From: Roseibium album
Lineage (GTDB): Bacteria > Pseudomonadota > Alphaproteobacteria > Rhizobiales > Stappiaceae
Length of the DNA stretch: 64,000 nucleotides
Assembly (NCBI RefSeq): GCF_001404515.1
Contig: NZ_CXWE01000001.1
Span: 558,001-622,000, forward strand
Direction: 5' to 3'
The translations under genes and the position numbers were made by a program. Positions 18,484 through 26,878 of this stretch are shown one piece after another; positions within the stretch are counted from its first letter, which is position 1; each line of letters begins with the position of its first letter. The notes below the pieces were generated by a model. The model was not told the origin of the DNA and did not search any database. It was given only the letters and a program-made list of their open reading frames with translations.

Positions 18484-19473
18484 ATGTCTGCCAATCCGAT
18501 CACACCGAACATCCCGTTTGACGAGGATGGTGTCCATCACGGGTTTTTGCGTTTGCCTTACAGCCGGGACGATTCTGCCTGGGGATCGGTCATGATCCCG
18601 ATTGCCGTTGTTCAAAACGGCGAGGGGCCGACGGCCTTGCTGACAGGTGGCAACCACGGCGATGAGTATGAGGGGCCGGTCGCGCTTCAAGATCTTGCCC
18701 TGACGCTCTCACCCGGTGAAATCAGTGGACGCGTCATTATCGTACCCGCGTTCAATTACCCGGCCTTTTGCGCCGGATCGCGGACATCTCCGATCGACAA
18801 GGGGAACATGAACAGGTCCTTTCCGGGGCGACCCGACGGAACGGTCACCGAGAAGATCGCGCATTACTTTGACACTGTCCTGATCCCGATGGCGGATATC
18901 GTTCTTGATTTCCATTCCGGTGGAAAGACGCTGGACTTCGTGCCGTTTGCATCCGCGCATGTGCTGGATGACCAGAACCAGCAGGATGCCTGTGTCGCCG
19001 CCGTCCGCGCCTTCAACGCTCCCTACACGGCAATCATGCTCGAAATAGACAATGTCGGCATGTATGACACGGCCGTTGAGCAGCAGGGAAAAGTGTTCGT
19101 CACGACGGAACTCGGTGGTGGAGGAACCGCGACGGCTCGTTCGATTGCGATCGCCAGGAAAGGCGTACGCAATGTCCTGAGGCATGCGGGCATCATGGCT
19201 GGTGACATTACGCTTGAGCCGACGGTTTCGCTCGATATGCCCGACGGAGACTGTTTTGTCTTCAGCGAAGGCGAAGGCATGATCGAACCGGTGATCGACC
19301 TGGGTGAGAAAGTCTCCAAAGGAGATGTTGTCGCAAGGGTATGGGCAACCGGCAAAACGGGTGTTGCACCGGTCGAATACCGCGCCAAACGCTCCGGCAT
19401 CCTGATGGCACGGCATTTCCCGGGTCTGATCAAGTCTGGAGACTGCCTGTCTGTCGTTGCGACCGTGGTTTGA
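18484..19473 (+). CDS. eutE: N-acetyl-L-2,4-diaminobutyrate deacetylase (EutE/DoeB)
   Basis: 329 residues. AstE/AspA-type zinc hydrolase (M14-like). Zinc ligands are His and Glu of GGNHGDEYEG and His of LDFHSGGK. Removes the acetyl group from N-alpha-acetyl-diaminobutyrate made by EutD, yielding diaminobutyrate for DoeD. ATG 18484, 2 bp after the eutD stop. Last gene of the ectoine operon. Confidence 0.92.
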   Translation: MSANPITPNIPFDEDGVHHGFLRLPYSRDDSAWGSVMIPIAVVQNGEGPTALLTGGNHGDEYEGPVALQDLALTLSPGEISGRVIIVPAFNYPAFCAGSRTSPIDKGNMNRSFPGRPDGTVTEKIAHYFDTVLIPMADIVLDFHSGGKTLDFVPFASAHVLDDQNQQDACVAAVRAFNAPYTAIMLEIDNVGMYDTAVEQQGKVFVTTELGGGGTATARSIAIARKGVRNVLRHAGIMAGDITLEPTVSLDMPDGDCFVFSEGEGMIEPVIDLGEKVSKGDVVARVWATGKTGVAPVEYRAKRSGILMARHFPGLIKSGDCLSVVATVV

Positions 19474-20043
19474 AGACATGTGAACGAAGAAAACAACTCT
19501 GACAGCCGGTCGGACTGCTCCGGATGAATTCGGCGGAGATTCGATCGCGTTTTTACAGCACGCCCGACAGCATGTCTGGCTTTCCAAAGGCCGGTTCCCG
19601 GGTGGCTGCCAAGTCAGATCTCCCTAACCACGCATCCAAGATTGGCTGACTATTGTCTGGAACCACAAGGAAAGCGTTCACGAGTGAGGCGTTTTCTGGT
19701 TTTGCGCTGCGAGTTGCATTCGTAATGCAAGTGTTTCGGCAAGTATCCGGAAACCCTTGACGGCAAATCAGGACCGTTAGTGTGTGCATCGTCAATTGTT
19801 CCGACCTGTCGAACGGCTTCACCACGGAGGTTGACGTGGCGGGATTGGTTAATTTTTCCTTTGCAAATACATACCAGTTTGCTGTTTAATTCACTGGAGT
19901 TTGGTTTGAAAATCGTTCTTGCGGCTGTCCAAAACGGGGGGGCGTGACAACGACCGTTATATAGTTTTTATTTTTGACCGACCTGAAATAGCAAGTATTT
20001 TCAACTATTTCTCTTGGTTGGTTTGAGCAACAGACGGCTGATT
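19474..20043. other. 570-bp gap between eutE and the kinase operon
   Basis: No convincing gene; a minus-strand 90-codon frame (19553-19825) has no family features or ribosome site. AT-richer toward the right, where the promoter of the kinase operon should lie. It contains the palindrome TTGCATT-CGT-AATGCAA at 19714-19730. I see no clear U-tract terminator for eutE. Confidence 0.5.
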
Positions 20044-21432
20044 ATGGAAGCTGAAAATTCCGGTCGCGAATTGGCCGCAGGAGATCGTTTTTATTCCCAT
20101 AACAAGCTGCGAACCGGTGTCGTGGGTGATCTTCTGGGGGAAGGAGGGCAGGGGTCCGTTTACAAATCCGAGTTTGGCGGCGGCACCTATGCGCTCAAGT
20201 GGTATCACCCGTATTATGTCGAGATCGACGGAACCTTGATGGAACGATTGCGCCGGGCAATTGCGCGTGGCGCACCCGATGACCGGTTTCTTTGGCCACT
20301 GGAACTGGTAGAGCATCCCGCGCGAACGGACAGTTTCGGCTATGTCATGGGGCTGCGTCCAGACGAGTTCAGATCGATCCGGGAACTTCTCGCTCCGCCC
20401 CCCAACCGCATCGAACTGAGCCTGGAAAAACGACTGTTCGTGTGTCAGCAGATCGCAGACAGCTTCCTGAGCCTGCATGCAAAGGGGTTTTGCTATCAGG
20501 ACATAAATTTCGGCAATTTCTTTGTTCACCCGACATCCGGCCGGGTGCTGATTTGCGACAATGACAATGTCAATGTCGACGGCAGCGAGGCAAGCGTCTA
20601 CGGCACCCGCAAATTCATGGCACCGGAAATAGTAAGGCGGGAGACGACACCGAACGGGCGCACGGACCTTTATTCCATGGCCGTGCTTTTCTTCTACATT
20701 CTCATCGGCTGGCATCCGCTTGACGGAAAAAAGGAAGCCGAGGCCAATCTGCTGACCGAGCAGCTTGAACATGAGCTGTACGGCACGGCACCGCTATTCC
20801 TGTTCGACGAAAACGACACTTCAAACGGGCCGGTTTCTCCGATGCATGACATGCTCGTGTGCCGCTGGCGGTCACTGCCGGAGAAATTGCGCAGCCTGTT
20901 TCTGCGCGCTTTCGGCATTGGTCTGAATAATCCGAACAAACGCGTCATTGAAAAGGAATGGCTGAAGACGATGGACGGCTTTCAGCGTGCAACCTTCGCC
21001 TGTTCGGACTGTCGCTACGAGCACATTTACGATCACGTGCAAGGCCGCTCGGCCGGGGAGTGTGTTTATTGCAGCACTGCGCTGGCGCCTCCTCCGATGC
21101 TGCTCATCGGCACCAAGTATATTGCATTGGGCGAGGGAGCGGTGGTTACCCTGGCAGACTTTGGCCACGCAAACGCCCCTCGCTGGGAAAGCATGGCCAT
21201 TGTTGTGGAACATCCGCAAAAACCAGGCGTATTCGGACTTAAGAACACGACCCAGGAGCCATGGCGCGTGCGTCCGCCGGGCGGGCAGGAAACCATGGTG
21301 TCGCCCGGAAAAACCGTGCTCCTGGCTGACGGGCTCAGGATCGAGGCAGGAGCCAACCAGGCGACCGTTGTTGCTCCCGATGCGATTTCGAGTTTGAAAG
21401 CCGGCAGCGGCAACGAGGCGCGATGTGACTGA
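20044..21432 (+). CDS. Ser/Thr protein kinase with zinc ribbon and C-terminal beta-rich domain
   Basis: 462 residues from ATG 20044 (no strong ribosome site; TTG 20014 is possible). Kinase domain about 28-290: Gly loop GEGGQGSVYK (32-41), ATP Lys in YALKW (52), catalytic loop CYQDINFGNFF, then CDNDNVN in place of DFG, and an APE motif (MAPEIV). A zinc ribbon follows (CSDC ... CVYC, near 325-345). The last ~95 residues (350-443) are shared with the PrsW-like protein two genes on, including GLKNT and the W...PG...LADGLRIEAG pattern, perhaps FHA-like. It overlaps the PP2C gene by 8 bp. Kinase, PP2C and TerY-type vWA recall the TerY-P triad; targets unknown. Confidence 0.85.
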   Translation: MEAENSGRELAAGDRFYSHNKLRTGVVGDLLGEGGQGSVYKSEFGGGTYALKWYHPYYVEIDGTLMERLRRAIARGAPDDRFLWPLELVEHPARTDSFGYVMGLRPDEFRSIRELLAPPPNRIELSLEKRLFVCQQIADSFLSLHAKGFCYQDINFGNFFVHPTSGRVLICDNDNVNVDGSEASVYGTRKFMAPEIVRRETTPNGRTDLYSMAVLFFYILIGWHPLDGKKEAEANLLTEQLEHELYGTAPLFLFDENDTSNGPVSPMHDMLVCRWRSLPEKLRSLFLRAFGIGLNNPNKRVIEKEWLKTMDGFQRATFACSDCRYEHIYDHVQGRSAGECVYCSTALAPPPMLLIGTKYIALGEGAVVTLADFGHANAPRWESMAIVVEHPQKPGVFGLKNTTQEPWRVRPPGGQETMVSPGKTVLLADGLRIEAGANQATVVAPDAISSLKAGSGNEARCD

Positions 21433-22234
21433 AGGCTGGATGATTGGCGCAAGTTCGGTCATTGGCCCTGCGCATATACGACGAGGCCTGCCGAACCAGG
21501 ATGCTGCGGCGGTGCGCCCGAGTGGCGACAAGCCGACACCGGTAATTTTTGGCGCTTTGTCGGACGGGCATGGAGCTTCTCCGCATTTTCGCTCTGACCG
21601 GGGGTCGAGAATTGCAGTTGAGTCCGCTATCGAACTGCTGCAATGGACCGCGGAATCCTCGGAGGACATTGACATAGACAGTCTTGCGCAAACGGTCGTT
21701 GAAAGCTGGCGAAAACGCGTCGATGACGATGTGGCGCAGGATCCCTACGAGCAAGGTGTTGCGGAGCACTATTCGCCCTATGGCGCAACGATGCTTGGTC
21801 TCATGGCCGACGATCGGCAGGTTTGCCTGATGCAACTCGGGGACGGTGACATATTGCTGGGGTTCCCTGATGGACGGATCGAACGCCCCATCGCTCCTGA
21901 CACCGGCTTGTGGGGTGAACAGACCTATTCGCTTTGTCTGCCCAATGCCGAGAACCACCTGCACGGCTGGGTCGCGCACCGGGACTGGGACGACGAGTTG
22001 CCGGATTTCATTCTTGCCGGCAGCGATGGCGTATCGAAAAGCCTTGTTTCTGAAGACGCATTTCATGACGTCGCTGCGCAGTACCGAGAACGCTGCCGTT
22101 CGGGCGCCGAGGTGTTTTCCCAAACAATGTCCGCTCTCCCGCAATGGCTGGAGAACCTTGCAGCCAACGGGTCAGGCGATGATGCCAGTATGATCCTGGC
22201 CGTTAAACTGAAGCCGAATGGAACCATGCGATGA
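21425..22234 (+). CDS. PP2C-type protein phosphatase
   Basis: 269 residues from GTG 21425. PP2C family with the metal-binding motifs in order: LSDGHG (45-50), QLGDGD, AGSDGVSK and SGDDASM. Cytoplasmic, no signal peptide. Overlaps the kinase gene by 8 bp and the PrsW-like gene by 4 bp, so the genes are made together. It is the expected antagonist of the neighbouring kinase; the N-terminal ANQD-like stretch (PNQDAAAV) is also typical of PP2C. Confidence 0.9.
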   Translation: MTEGWMIGASSVIGPAHIRRGLPNQDAAAVRPSGDKPTPVIFGALSDGHGASPHFRSDRGSRIAVESAIELLQWTAESSEDIDIDSLAQTVVESWRKRVDDDVAQDPYEQGVAEHYSPYGATMLGLMADDRQVCLMQLGDGDILLGFPDGRIERPIAPDTGLWGEQTYSLCLPNAENHLHGWVAHRDWDDELPDFILAGSDGVSKSLVSEDAFHDVAAQYRERCRSGAEVFSQTMSALPQWLENLAANGSGDDASMILAVKLKPNGTMR

Positions 22235-23622
22235 GTAATTCGGAACCACCAAAACAATCGCCTACGCCCCGTGACTACAAGGAACCGACGGTCAGCGAAC
22301 TGGTGCCATTTCGGTCAAAGAAGATAAATCTTCTGAAAAGCCCGTTGCTTTGGGTTATTGGCGGAACCGGTATCATCATCGTTTTGATGTATTCGTCCTT
22401 TTCCTCATTTTTGAAATCGCCGACGATAAACGAATTCATGTTCTTCGGCCTGATCCTGATTGGCTGGATCATCCTGTCGATACTGATAACGATTTACCTC
22501 TATTCACGTACAGACCGGCCGGTCTGGCATTTCCTCATCCCCGCGGCATTCGTCTATGCTTGTCTGACGACACCGCTGGGCCAGCCATATTTCATTGTTT
22601 TCAGAGGGTTTCTTGACCCCAACTGGATGGGGAACCCGTCCTTCGCGCTGCACTTTGTCTATATGTTCTTTGCCGCCGGGCTGATGGAAGAACTGATGAA
22701 GGTTACGACGGTTATTGTCGGTGCGATCCTGGCGGTGAACTACACCCAAATTAGAAATTCAAACCCGAAGCTCTTCGAGATACTTGTCATAAGAGGGCCG
22801 CTGGACGGGCTGTTGATGGGCACTGTCGGCGGCGCAATGTTCATATTTGTCGAGACCGGCTTTCAGTATTTTCCGCAGCAATTTGCCAAGCAGGCAACCG
22901 CGGAAACATTGCTGAGCGGGCTCATGCTTTTGCTCCCCCGCACGATTTCCGGAATGGTTGGCCACATGGGATGGGCCGGAATTACCGGATATTTCATCGG
23001 TCTCTGGGTAATCCGTCCGGGCAGCTGGAAATTCGTGGTCTACGCCTGGATTGTCGTCTCGGCCCTTCATGCAGCCTGGAACAGTCAGAGCCATATGGCC
23101 CTGCTGGCGCCGCTTTCCGTTGCCGCAACGGCCGTTCTTTACGTTTCCTGTCTGTTGAAAGCTCGACAGATCGAGTCACGATTTGGCACGACTCGTGAAG
23201 ACTATGGTTCGATCGTCGTGCAGCCGGGTGATCGCCCGTCTCCGGCACAGCCCGCTGCGGCGCCGCCCGGGCCTGCACATAGCCCGGTAGGAGAAACCCC
23301 GGTTCAGCCGCGTAAGGCACCCGGCGAAGGGGTCTTCCTGGTGGTCGGCAATACAAGGCTGCCGGTCGTTGCGGGACAGGATGTCGATTTCAGTCCCCTG
23401 GCAGCAATGGGCACGGAGGGGCTGGCGGCGACAGTCAGTGTTCACCCGACCCGCGCCGACGTTATCGGATTGAAAAACACGGGGACCCGTCATTGGAAAG
23501 CAACGCTGCGTGATGGCAAACACACCGAGCTGGAGCCCGGCCGGAATGTGCGTCTTGCCAAGGGGGTCACCATCGAATTCGGTCCTGATCTGGTTGCGAG
23601 TGTGGAGGAACCTGACCAATGA
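22231..23622 (+). CDS. PrsW-like intramembrane protease with C-terminal domain shared with the kinase
   Basis: 463 residues. About eight membrane segments between residues 35 and 310. PrsW/CPBP-type signature: GLMEELMK (EExxK), FVETGF, then His in GHMGWAG and His in LHAAWNS, all in membrane context, the catalytic set of PrsW glutamic proteases. A Pro-rich linker (about 335-360) leads to a cytoplasmic-looking C-terminal domain (365-463) that aligns with the kinase C-terminus (VIGLKNT ... W ... PGRNVRLAKGVTIEFG). Sits between phosphatase and vWA genes with 4-bp overlaps on both sides. Regulated proteolysis linked to phosphorylation is inferred. Confidence 0.8.
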   Translation: MSNSEPPKQSPTPRDYKEPTVSELVPFRSKKINLLKSPLLWVIGGTGIIIVLMYSSFSSFLKSPTINEFMFFGLILIGWIILSILITIYLYSRTDRPVWHFLIPAAFVYACLTTPLGQPYFIVFRGFLDPNWMGNPSFALHFVYMFFAAGLMEELMKVTTVIVGAILAVNYTQIRNSNPKLFEILVIRGPLDGLLMGTVGGAMFIFVETGFQYFPQQFAKQATAETLLSGLMLLLPRTISGMVGHMGWAGITGYFIGLWVIRPGSWKFVVYAWIVVSALHAAWNSQSHMALLAPLSVAATAVLYVSCLLKARQIESRFGTTREDYGSIVVQPGDRPSPAQPAAAPPGPAHSPVGETPVQPRKAPGEGVFLVVGNTRLPVVAGQDVDFSPLAAMGTEGLAATVSVHPTRADVIGLKNTGTRHWKATLRDGKHTELEPGRNVRLAKGVTIEFGPDLVASVEEPDQ

Positions 23623-24332
23623 CGGACTCCGGCACACCTCCGATGCCCACAATGCCCACCGCCGTCGTGAGCCGGCGGCAGTTGCAGCTTGTTCTGCTGC
23701 TCGATTGCTCGGGATCAATGGCGGGTGAAAAAATTGCCTCGCTCAACTATGCAATCCGCTCCGCGCTTTCGGAGTTGCGGGCGGCTGCGGAAGAAAACCC
23801 CGAAATCGATGTCAGGCTGAGCGCGCTCAAATTCTCAACCGGGGCCGAGTGGCACATCGATACGCCGACGCCAATCGATGACCTGCAGTGGGTGGACCTT
23901 GCCGCAGGCGGGGAGACGGCGATGGGGCAGGCGCTTGACATGACCGTTGATTTTTTCAACAGCGGCAAGTTTTCCGGCCGCCAGCTTCCCCCGATCGTTC
24001 TGCTTGTCACGGATGGGTACGCGACCGACGATTTCGACGCTTCCTTTGCAAGTTTCATGCAACACGAGGCCGCAAAATGCGCGATGCGGATCGCCATTGC
24101 GATTGGCGACTCGGCCGATGAAGACGCGCTTCGAACCTTCGTCGACACCGAAAAGACAGGCATTGCTCCCTTGTGCGCAAGAAGTGCGCCCGACCTTGTG
24201 AAACATATCAAGTGGGCAACAACAGCACCTGTCAAGGCGACGTCCTCGCCAACGAACGCACCCTCAAGTGTTGAGGGCCTTGCACAGGATACAAACCGTC
24301 TGCTTGCAGATGACAGTGAAATTGTATGGTAA
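23619..24332 (+). CDS. TerY-like von Willebrand factor A domain protein
   Basis: 237 residues. vWA domain about 20-200 with a complete MIDAS: DCSGSM (29-34), Thr in GGETAMG and Asp in LVTDGYATDD. This form (short cytosolic vWA, strand start QLQLVLLLDCSGSM) is that of TerY proteins in tellurite/stress clusters, which occur with kinase and PP2C genes. A low-complexity C-terminal tail (about 200-237) follows. No TerD/TerC genes are in the window. The start overlaps the PrsW-like gene by 4 bp. Confidence 0.85.
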   Translation: MTDSGTPPMPTMPTAVVSRRQLQLVLLLDCSGSMAGEKIASLNYAIRSALSELRAAAEENPEIDVRLSALKFSTGAEWHIDTPTPIDDLQWVDLAAGGETAMGQALDMTVDFFNSGKFSGRQLPPIVLLVTDGYATDDFDASFASFMQHEAAKCAMRIAIAIGDSADEDALRTFVDTEKTGIAPLCARSAPDLVKHIKWATTAPVKATSSPTNAPSSVEGLAQDTNRLLADDSEIVW

Positions 24333-24354
24333 CCCAACCAAGGTTTCAGGTGAC

Positions 24355-25542
24355 ATGGCTGACAACCAATATGATGACGTAGCCTCGCTCCTCAAGGAAG
24401 CTCAACGGCGATATGGCGAAGACACCTTCAGCAATACAAAGCGCTTGAAGGGGCTTCTGGCTGACCATTTGTTCGACAAGATCAACGAGATCAATATCGT
24501 TATTTCAGCGATTGATGACGGGATACCGGCTGAATTGATGCGCGCCGATCCGCAGGATCGCTCCATCGTGATTACCCGCATGTCTGAACGTCTTGAACAA
24601 AGCCGCGGTGTACGCAGTGACATCGCGCGCAGCGCGGTCATGGCGATCGCCTTCAGCATGGAAATGTCTGAACTGCCGTCTTCCCAGGTTCGCACTATCA
24701 GCAAGAATACCGCGTCGGGCTCGGACACGGTTCCCCCGATGCCTGAGGTTCCACCCAGCCCCGCGGGAGCGTCAGATGACGATTGGCTGGGTATCTCCGA
24801 AGCCGCGACCACACCTGCTGATCAGCAGGCACAGACCGCCAATACAGGATCGCGTCCGGATGCTCCGCCCACAGCAAAAAGCGGCGACGATTTCTTCTCG
24901 AAACTCATGAAGCCACCACAGCTCTACGCGGTCATCGGCGTCGTGGTGGTTGGACTGTTCTTTGCGTTTTCAGGCGGTGGATTTCAGCAAGGTGGCGGAG
25001 GCCAGCAAGGCGGCGGCGGTCAACAAGGCGGCGGTGGTCAACAAGGCGGTGGCGGTCAACAAGGCGGTGGCGGTCAGCAAGGCGGCGGCGGTCAGCAAGG
25101 CGGCGGCGGCCAGCAAGGCGGTGGCGGTCAGCAAGGCGGCGGTGGCCAGCAAGGCGGTGGCGGCCAGCAAGGCGGTGGCGGTCAGCAAGGCGGCGGTGGC
25201 CAGCAAGGCGGCGGTGGCCAGCAAGGCGGCGGTGGCCAGCAACAGCAGTCTTTCTATTTTTCCGACGACAACGGCCTGGTGTGGCAAATGTCGGCTTCAG
25301 AAAGCAATTCCAACAACGGGCAAGTGGTCCTCTACGCGCAGTCTCAAAACGGCATGATGATGATGCAGGCGCAAATGAACACCCAGGCCGGGGGATTCGA
25401 CTATCTGATTTTTTCGAATGGACAGCAGATCGCAAAGGGCAGGGCGACGGTGCGTGATCAGACACATTTCAACTACGTGACGCAGGATACCTCTGGAAAC
25501 AGCTATTCAGGTCTCTTGCACGTCAATCACATGCCAAACTGA
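24355..25542 (+). CDS. Membrane protein with (QQGGGG)14 repeat, last gene of kinase operon
   Basis: 395 residues from ATG 24355; GTG 24316 is possible. Order: helical N-terminal domain (1-110; RYGEDTFSNTKRLKGLL then INEINIVISAIDDGIPAELM), a Pro/Ser/Asp-rich linker, one membrane segment (about 190-206, YAVIGVVVVGLFFAF), 14 perfect QQGGGG units (211-294), QQQQ, and a C-terminal domain of about 95 residues rich in Asn, Gln and Met. With no N-terminal signal peptide, the N-domain is likely cytosolic and the repeat plus C-domain periplasmic. I recognise no family for the ends. It lies 22 bp after the vWA gene and probably acts with it. Confidence 0.75.
   Translation: MADNQYDDVASLLKEAQRRYGEDTFSNTKRLKGLLADHLFDKINEINIVISAIDDGIPAELMRADPQDRSIVITRMSERLEQSRGVRSDIARSAVMAIAFSMEMSELPSSQVRTISKNTASGSDTVPPMPEVPPSPAGASDDDWLGISEAATTPADQQAQTANTGSRPDAPPTAKSGDDFFSKLMKPPQLYAVIGVVVVGLFFAFSGGGFQQGGGGQQGGGGQQGGGGQQGGGGQQGGGGQQGGGGQQGGGGQQGGGGQQGGGGQQGGGGQQGGGGQQGGGGQQGGGGQQGGGGQQQQSFYFSDDNGLVWQMSASESNSNNGQVVLYAQSQNGMMMMQAQMNTQAGGFDYLIFSNGQQIAKGRATVRDQTHFNYVTQDTSGNSYSGLLHVNHMPN
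24985..25236 (+). repeat. 14 tandem 18-bp units encoding QQGGGG
   Basis: Fourteen in-frame units of the form CARCAAGGYGGYGGNGGY without a single amino-acid change, differing only at synonymous third positions. The unit is a multiple of 3, so slippage would change repeat number without breaking the frame. Synonymous divergence shows selection on the protein repeat. Confidence 0.97.
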
Positions 25543-25749
25543 AACACCTACCGGGCGTTTGGACCAGCATGTCAGGCTGTGAAAACTGATTTGAAGCAGC
25601 CGGCATGATCAGTGCTGTTAAACTCGGATTGTTGATGCGTCAGCCCGATTGGAAGAGAGTGACCACTCGGGTGCGACCCGCGAAGGTCAGCGCAAGGCAC
25701 TGATGAGAGACAAAACCCGAAGCTCCCCGGTAGCAAGGTGACCAGACCG

Positions 25750-26523
25750 ATGTCAAAATTCTCAAATCCTCTTCTGCGGTGCTGGAACGAGGGTCGCTCG
25801 GCCATCAATGGCTGGCTGGCCGTGCCGTCCGTCATTGGCGCGGAGGCCATGGCGGTCGCCGGCTGGGATGCCCTGACGGTCGACATGCAGCATGGCACAG
25901 CGGACTACGCCGATCTGCTGGCGCTCCTTCCCGTTATTGAAAAATCCGGAGCCGCCGCATTGGTCAGAGTGCCCTGGGTGGATGAGGCGGCCATCATGAG
26001 AGCTCTTGACGCGGGAGCGCTTGGCATCATTGCACCGATGATCGAAACCGTTGCTGACGCGGAAAGGTTTGTGTCCGCGTGCAGGTATCCTCCCGAAGGC
26101 GGCAGGAGCTTCGGTCCCATCCGTGCGCGACTGGCCTGGGGATCAGACTATGCCGAGCGCGCCAACCGGGAGATCGTCACCCTGGCGATGATCGAGACGA
26201 AATCCGCCGTGGAGTCCCTGGAAGATATTCTGAAAGTGCCTGGTCTGACGGGGGTCTATATCGGCCCGTCGGATCTTGGCTCCGCATTCGGGTTTGGTCC
26301 CGGTTTCGACCGGCAGGAACCTGAACTGGTCGACCTGATTGAGCATATCCGTCAAACGGCCGCCACGGCAGGGCTGGTATGTTGCCTCCATTGCGGTACT
26401 GCCCCCTATGCAAGGAAAGCGCGGGAGCGCGGCATGAACATGGTCACGGTCAGCTCTGACGCAAGGTTCATCGAGATGGGCGCGGCTATCGCCGTTGCAA
26501 CTGTCAGAAATGAAGAAGACTGA
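25750..26523 (+). CDS. HpcH/HpaI-type aldolase
   Basis: 257 residues from ATG 25750 (AAGGTGA upstream; GTG 25738 would add four residues). Class II pyruvate-aldolase fold: catalytic His in VDMQHG, metal ligands Glu in MIETKSAVE and Asp in IGPSDLG, and GGRSFGP near residue 118. Cleaves or forms 2-keto-3-deoxy/4-hydroxy-2-oxo acids with pyruvate; the exact substrate is open. It is preceded by a 207-bp gap and followed by a 355-bp gap, so it may be its own unit, though direction and neighbours suggest the same catabolic programme. Confidence 0.85.
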   Translation: MSKFSNPLLRCWNEGRSAINGWLAVPSVIGAEAMAVAGWDALTVDMQHGTADYADLLALLPVIEKSGAAALVRVPWVDEAAIMRALDAGALGIIAPMIETVADAERFVSACRYPPEGGRSFGPIRARLAWGSDYAERANREIVTLAMIETKSAVESLEDILKVPGLTGVYIGPSDLGSAFGFGPGFDRQEPELVDLIEHIRQTAATAGLVCCLHCGTAPYARKARERGMNMVTVSSDARFIEMGAAIAVATVRNEED

Positions 26524-26878
26524 CAGGCACCGCGACCCGTTTCTGCACATGGAGGCAGCCTGACTGACTCTGCGCTCCAGGACGTTTCGATCGACACCCG
26601 GTGATTGGACGGTGTGATCGCATGCGAAATGCCGCCAGAAAAACGGCAGCGGGAGATCCCGAAACCTGCGACAAGTGCGACAGTTGAACCTCTTCCGGCT
26701 GATATGGACCGCAAAAACAGACTGAGCGTTATATGACACGCACTCTCCGAGATAGGTCCGAATTCCACCTTGGCGCATGCTGACGGTGTTGCCGTAGACG
26801 CAAAGAAAGCGAACAAAACTGCAAAATGTTTTGCTCCGCCTGCGTCCAGAAGCGGCTGGAATTCGTTGGGAGGAACGG
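26524..26878. promoter_or_regulatory. 355-bp gap, probable promoter of the binding-protein gene, with palindrome
   Basis: No gene seen. It contains the perfect palindrome GCAAAATGTTTTGC-type site (GCAAAA-TG-TTTTGC) at 26821-26834, 45 bp before the start of the Liv-type binding protein, a suitable position for a regulator. A strong ribosome site GGGAGGAA precedes ATG 26879. Confidence 0.5.

Noticed and set aside
23619..24332. Full tellurite-resistance (ter) operon
   Set aside because: Only the TerY-like vWA, kinase and phosphatase are present; no TerB, TerC, TerD or TerE-type genes are in the window.
24985..25236. Possible CRISPR or direct-repeat array
   Set aside because: Units are 18 bp, contiguous with no spacers, and in frame with a gene; it is a coding tandem repeat.
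24932..25465. Long alternative-frame and antisense frames through the glycine repeat
   Set aside because: They exist only because an 18-bp repeat keeps every frame open; no ribosome site, and the QQGGGG frame alone has domains on both sides and synonymous variation.
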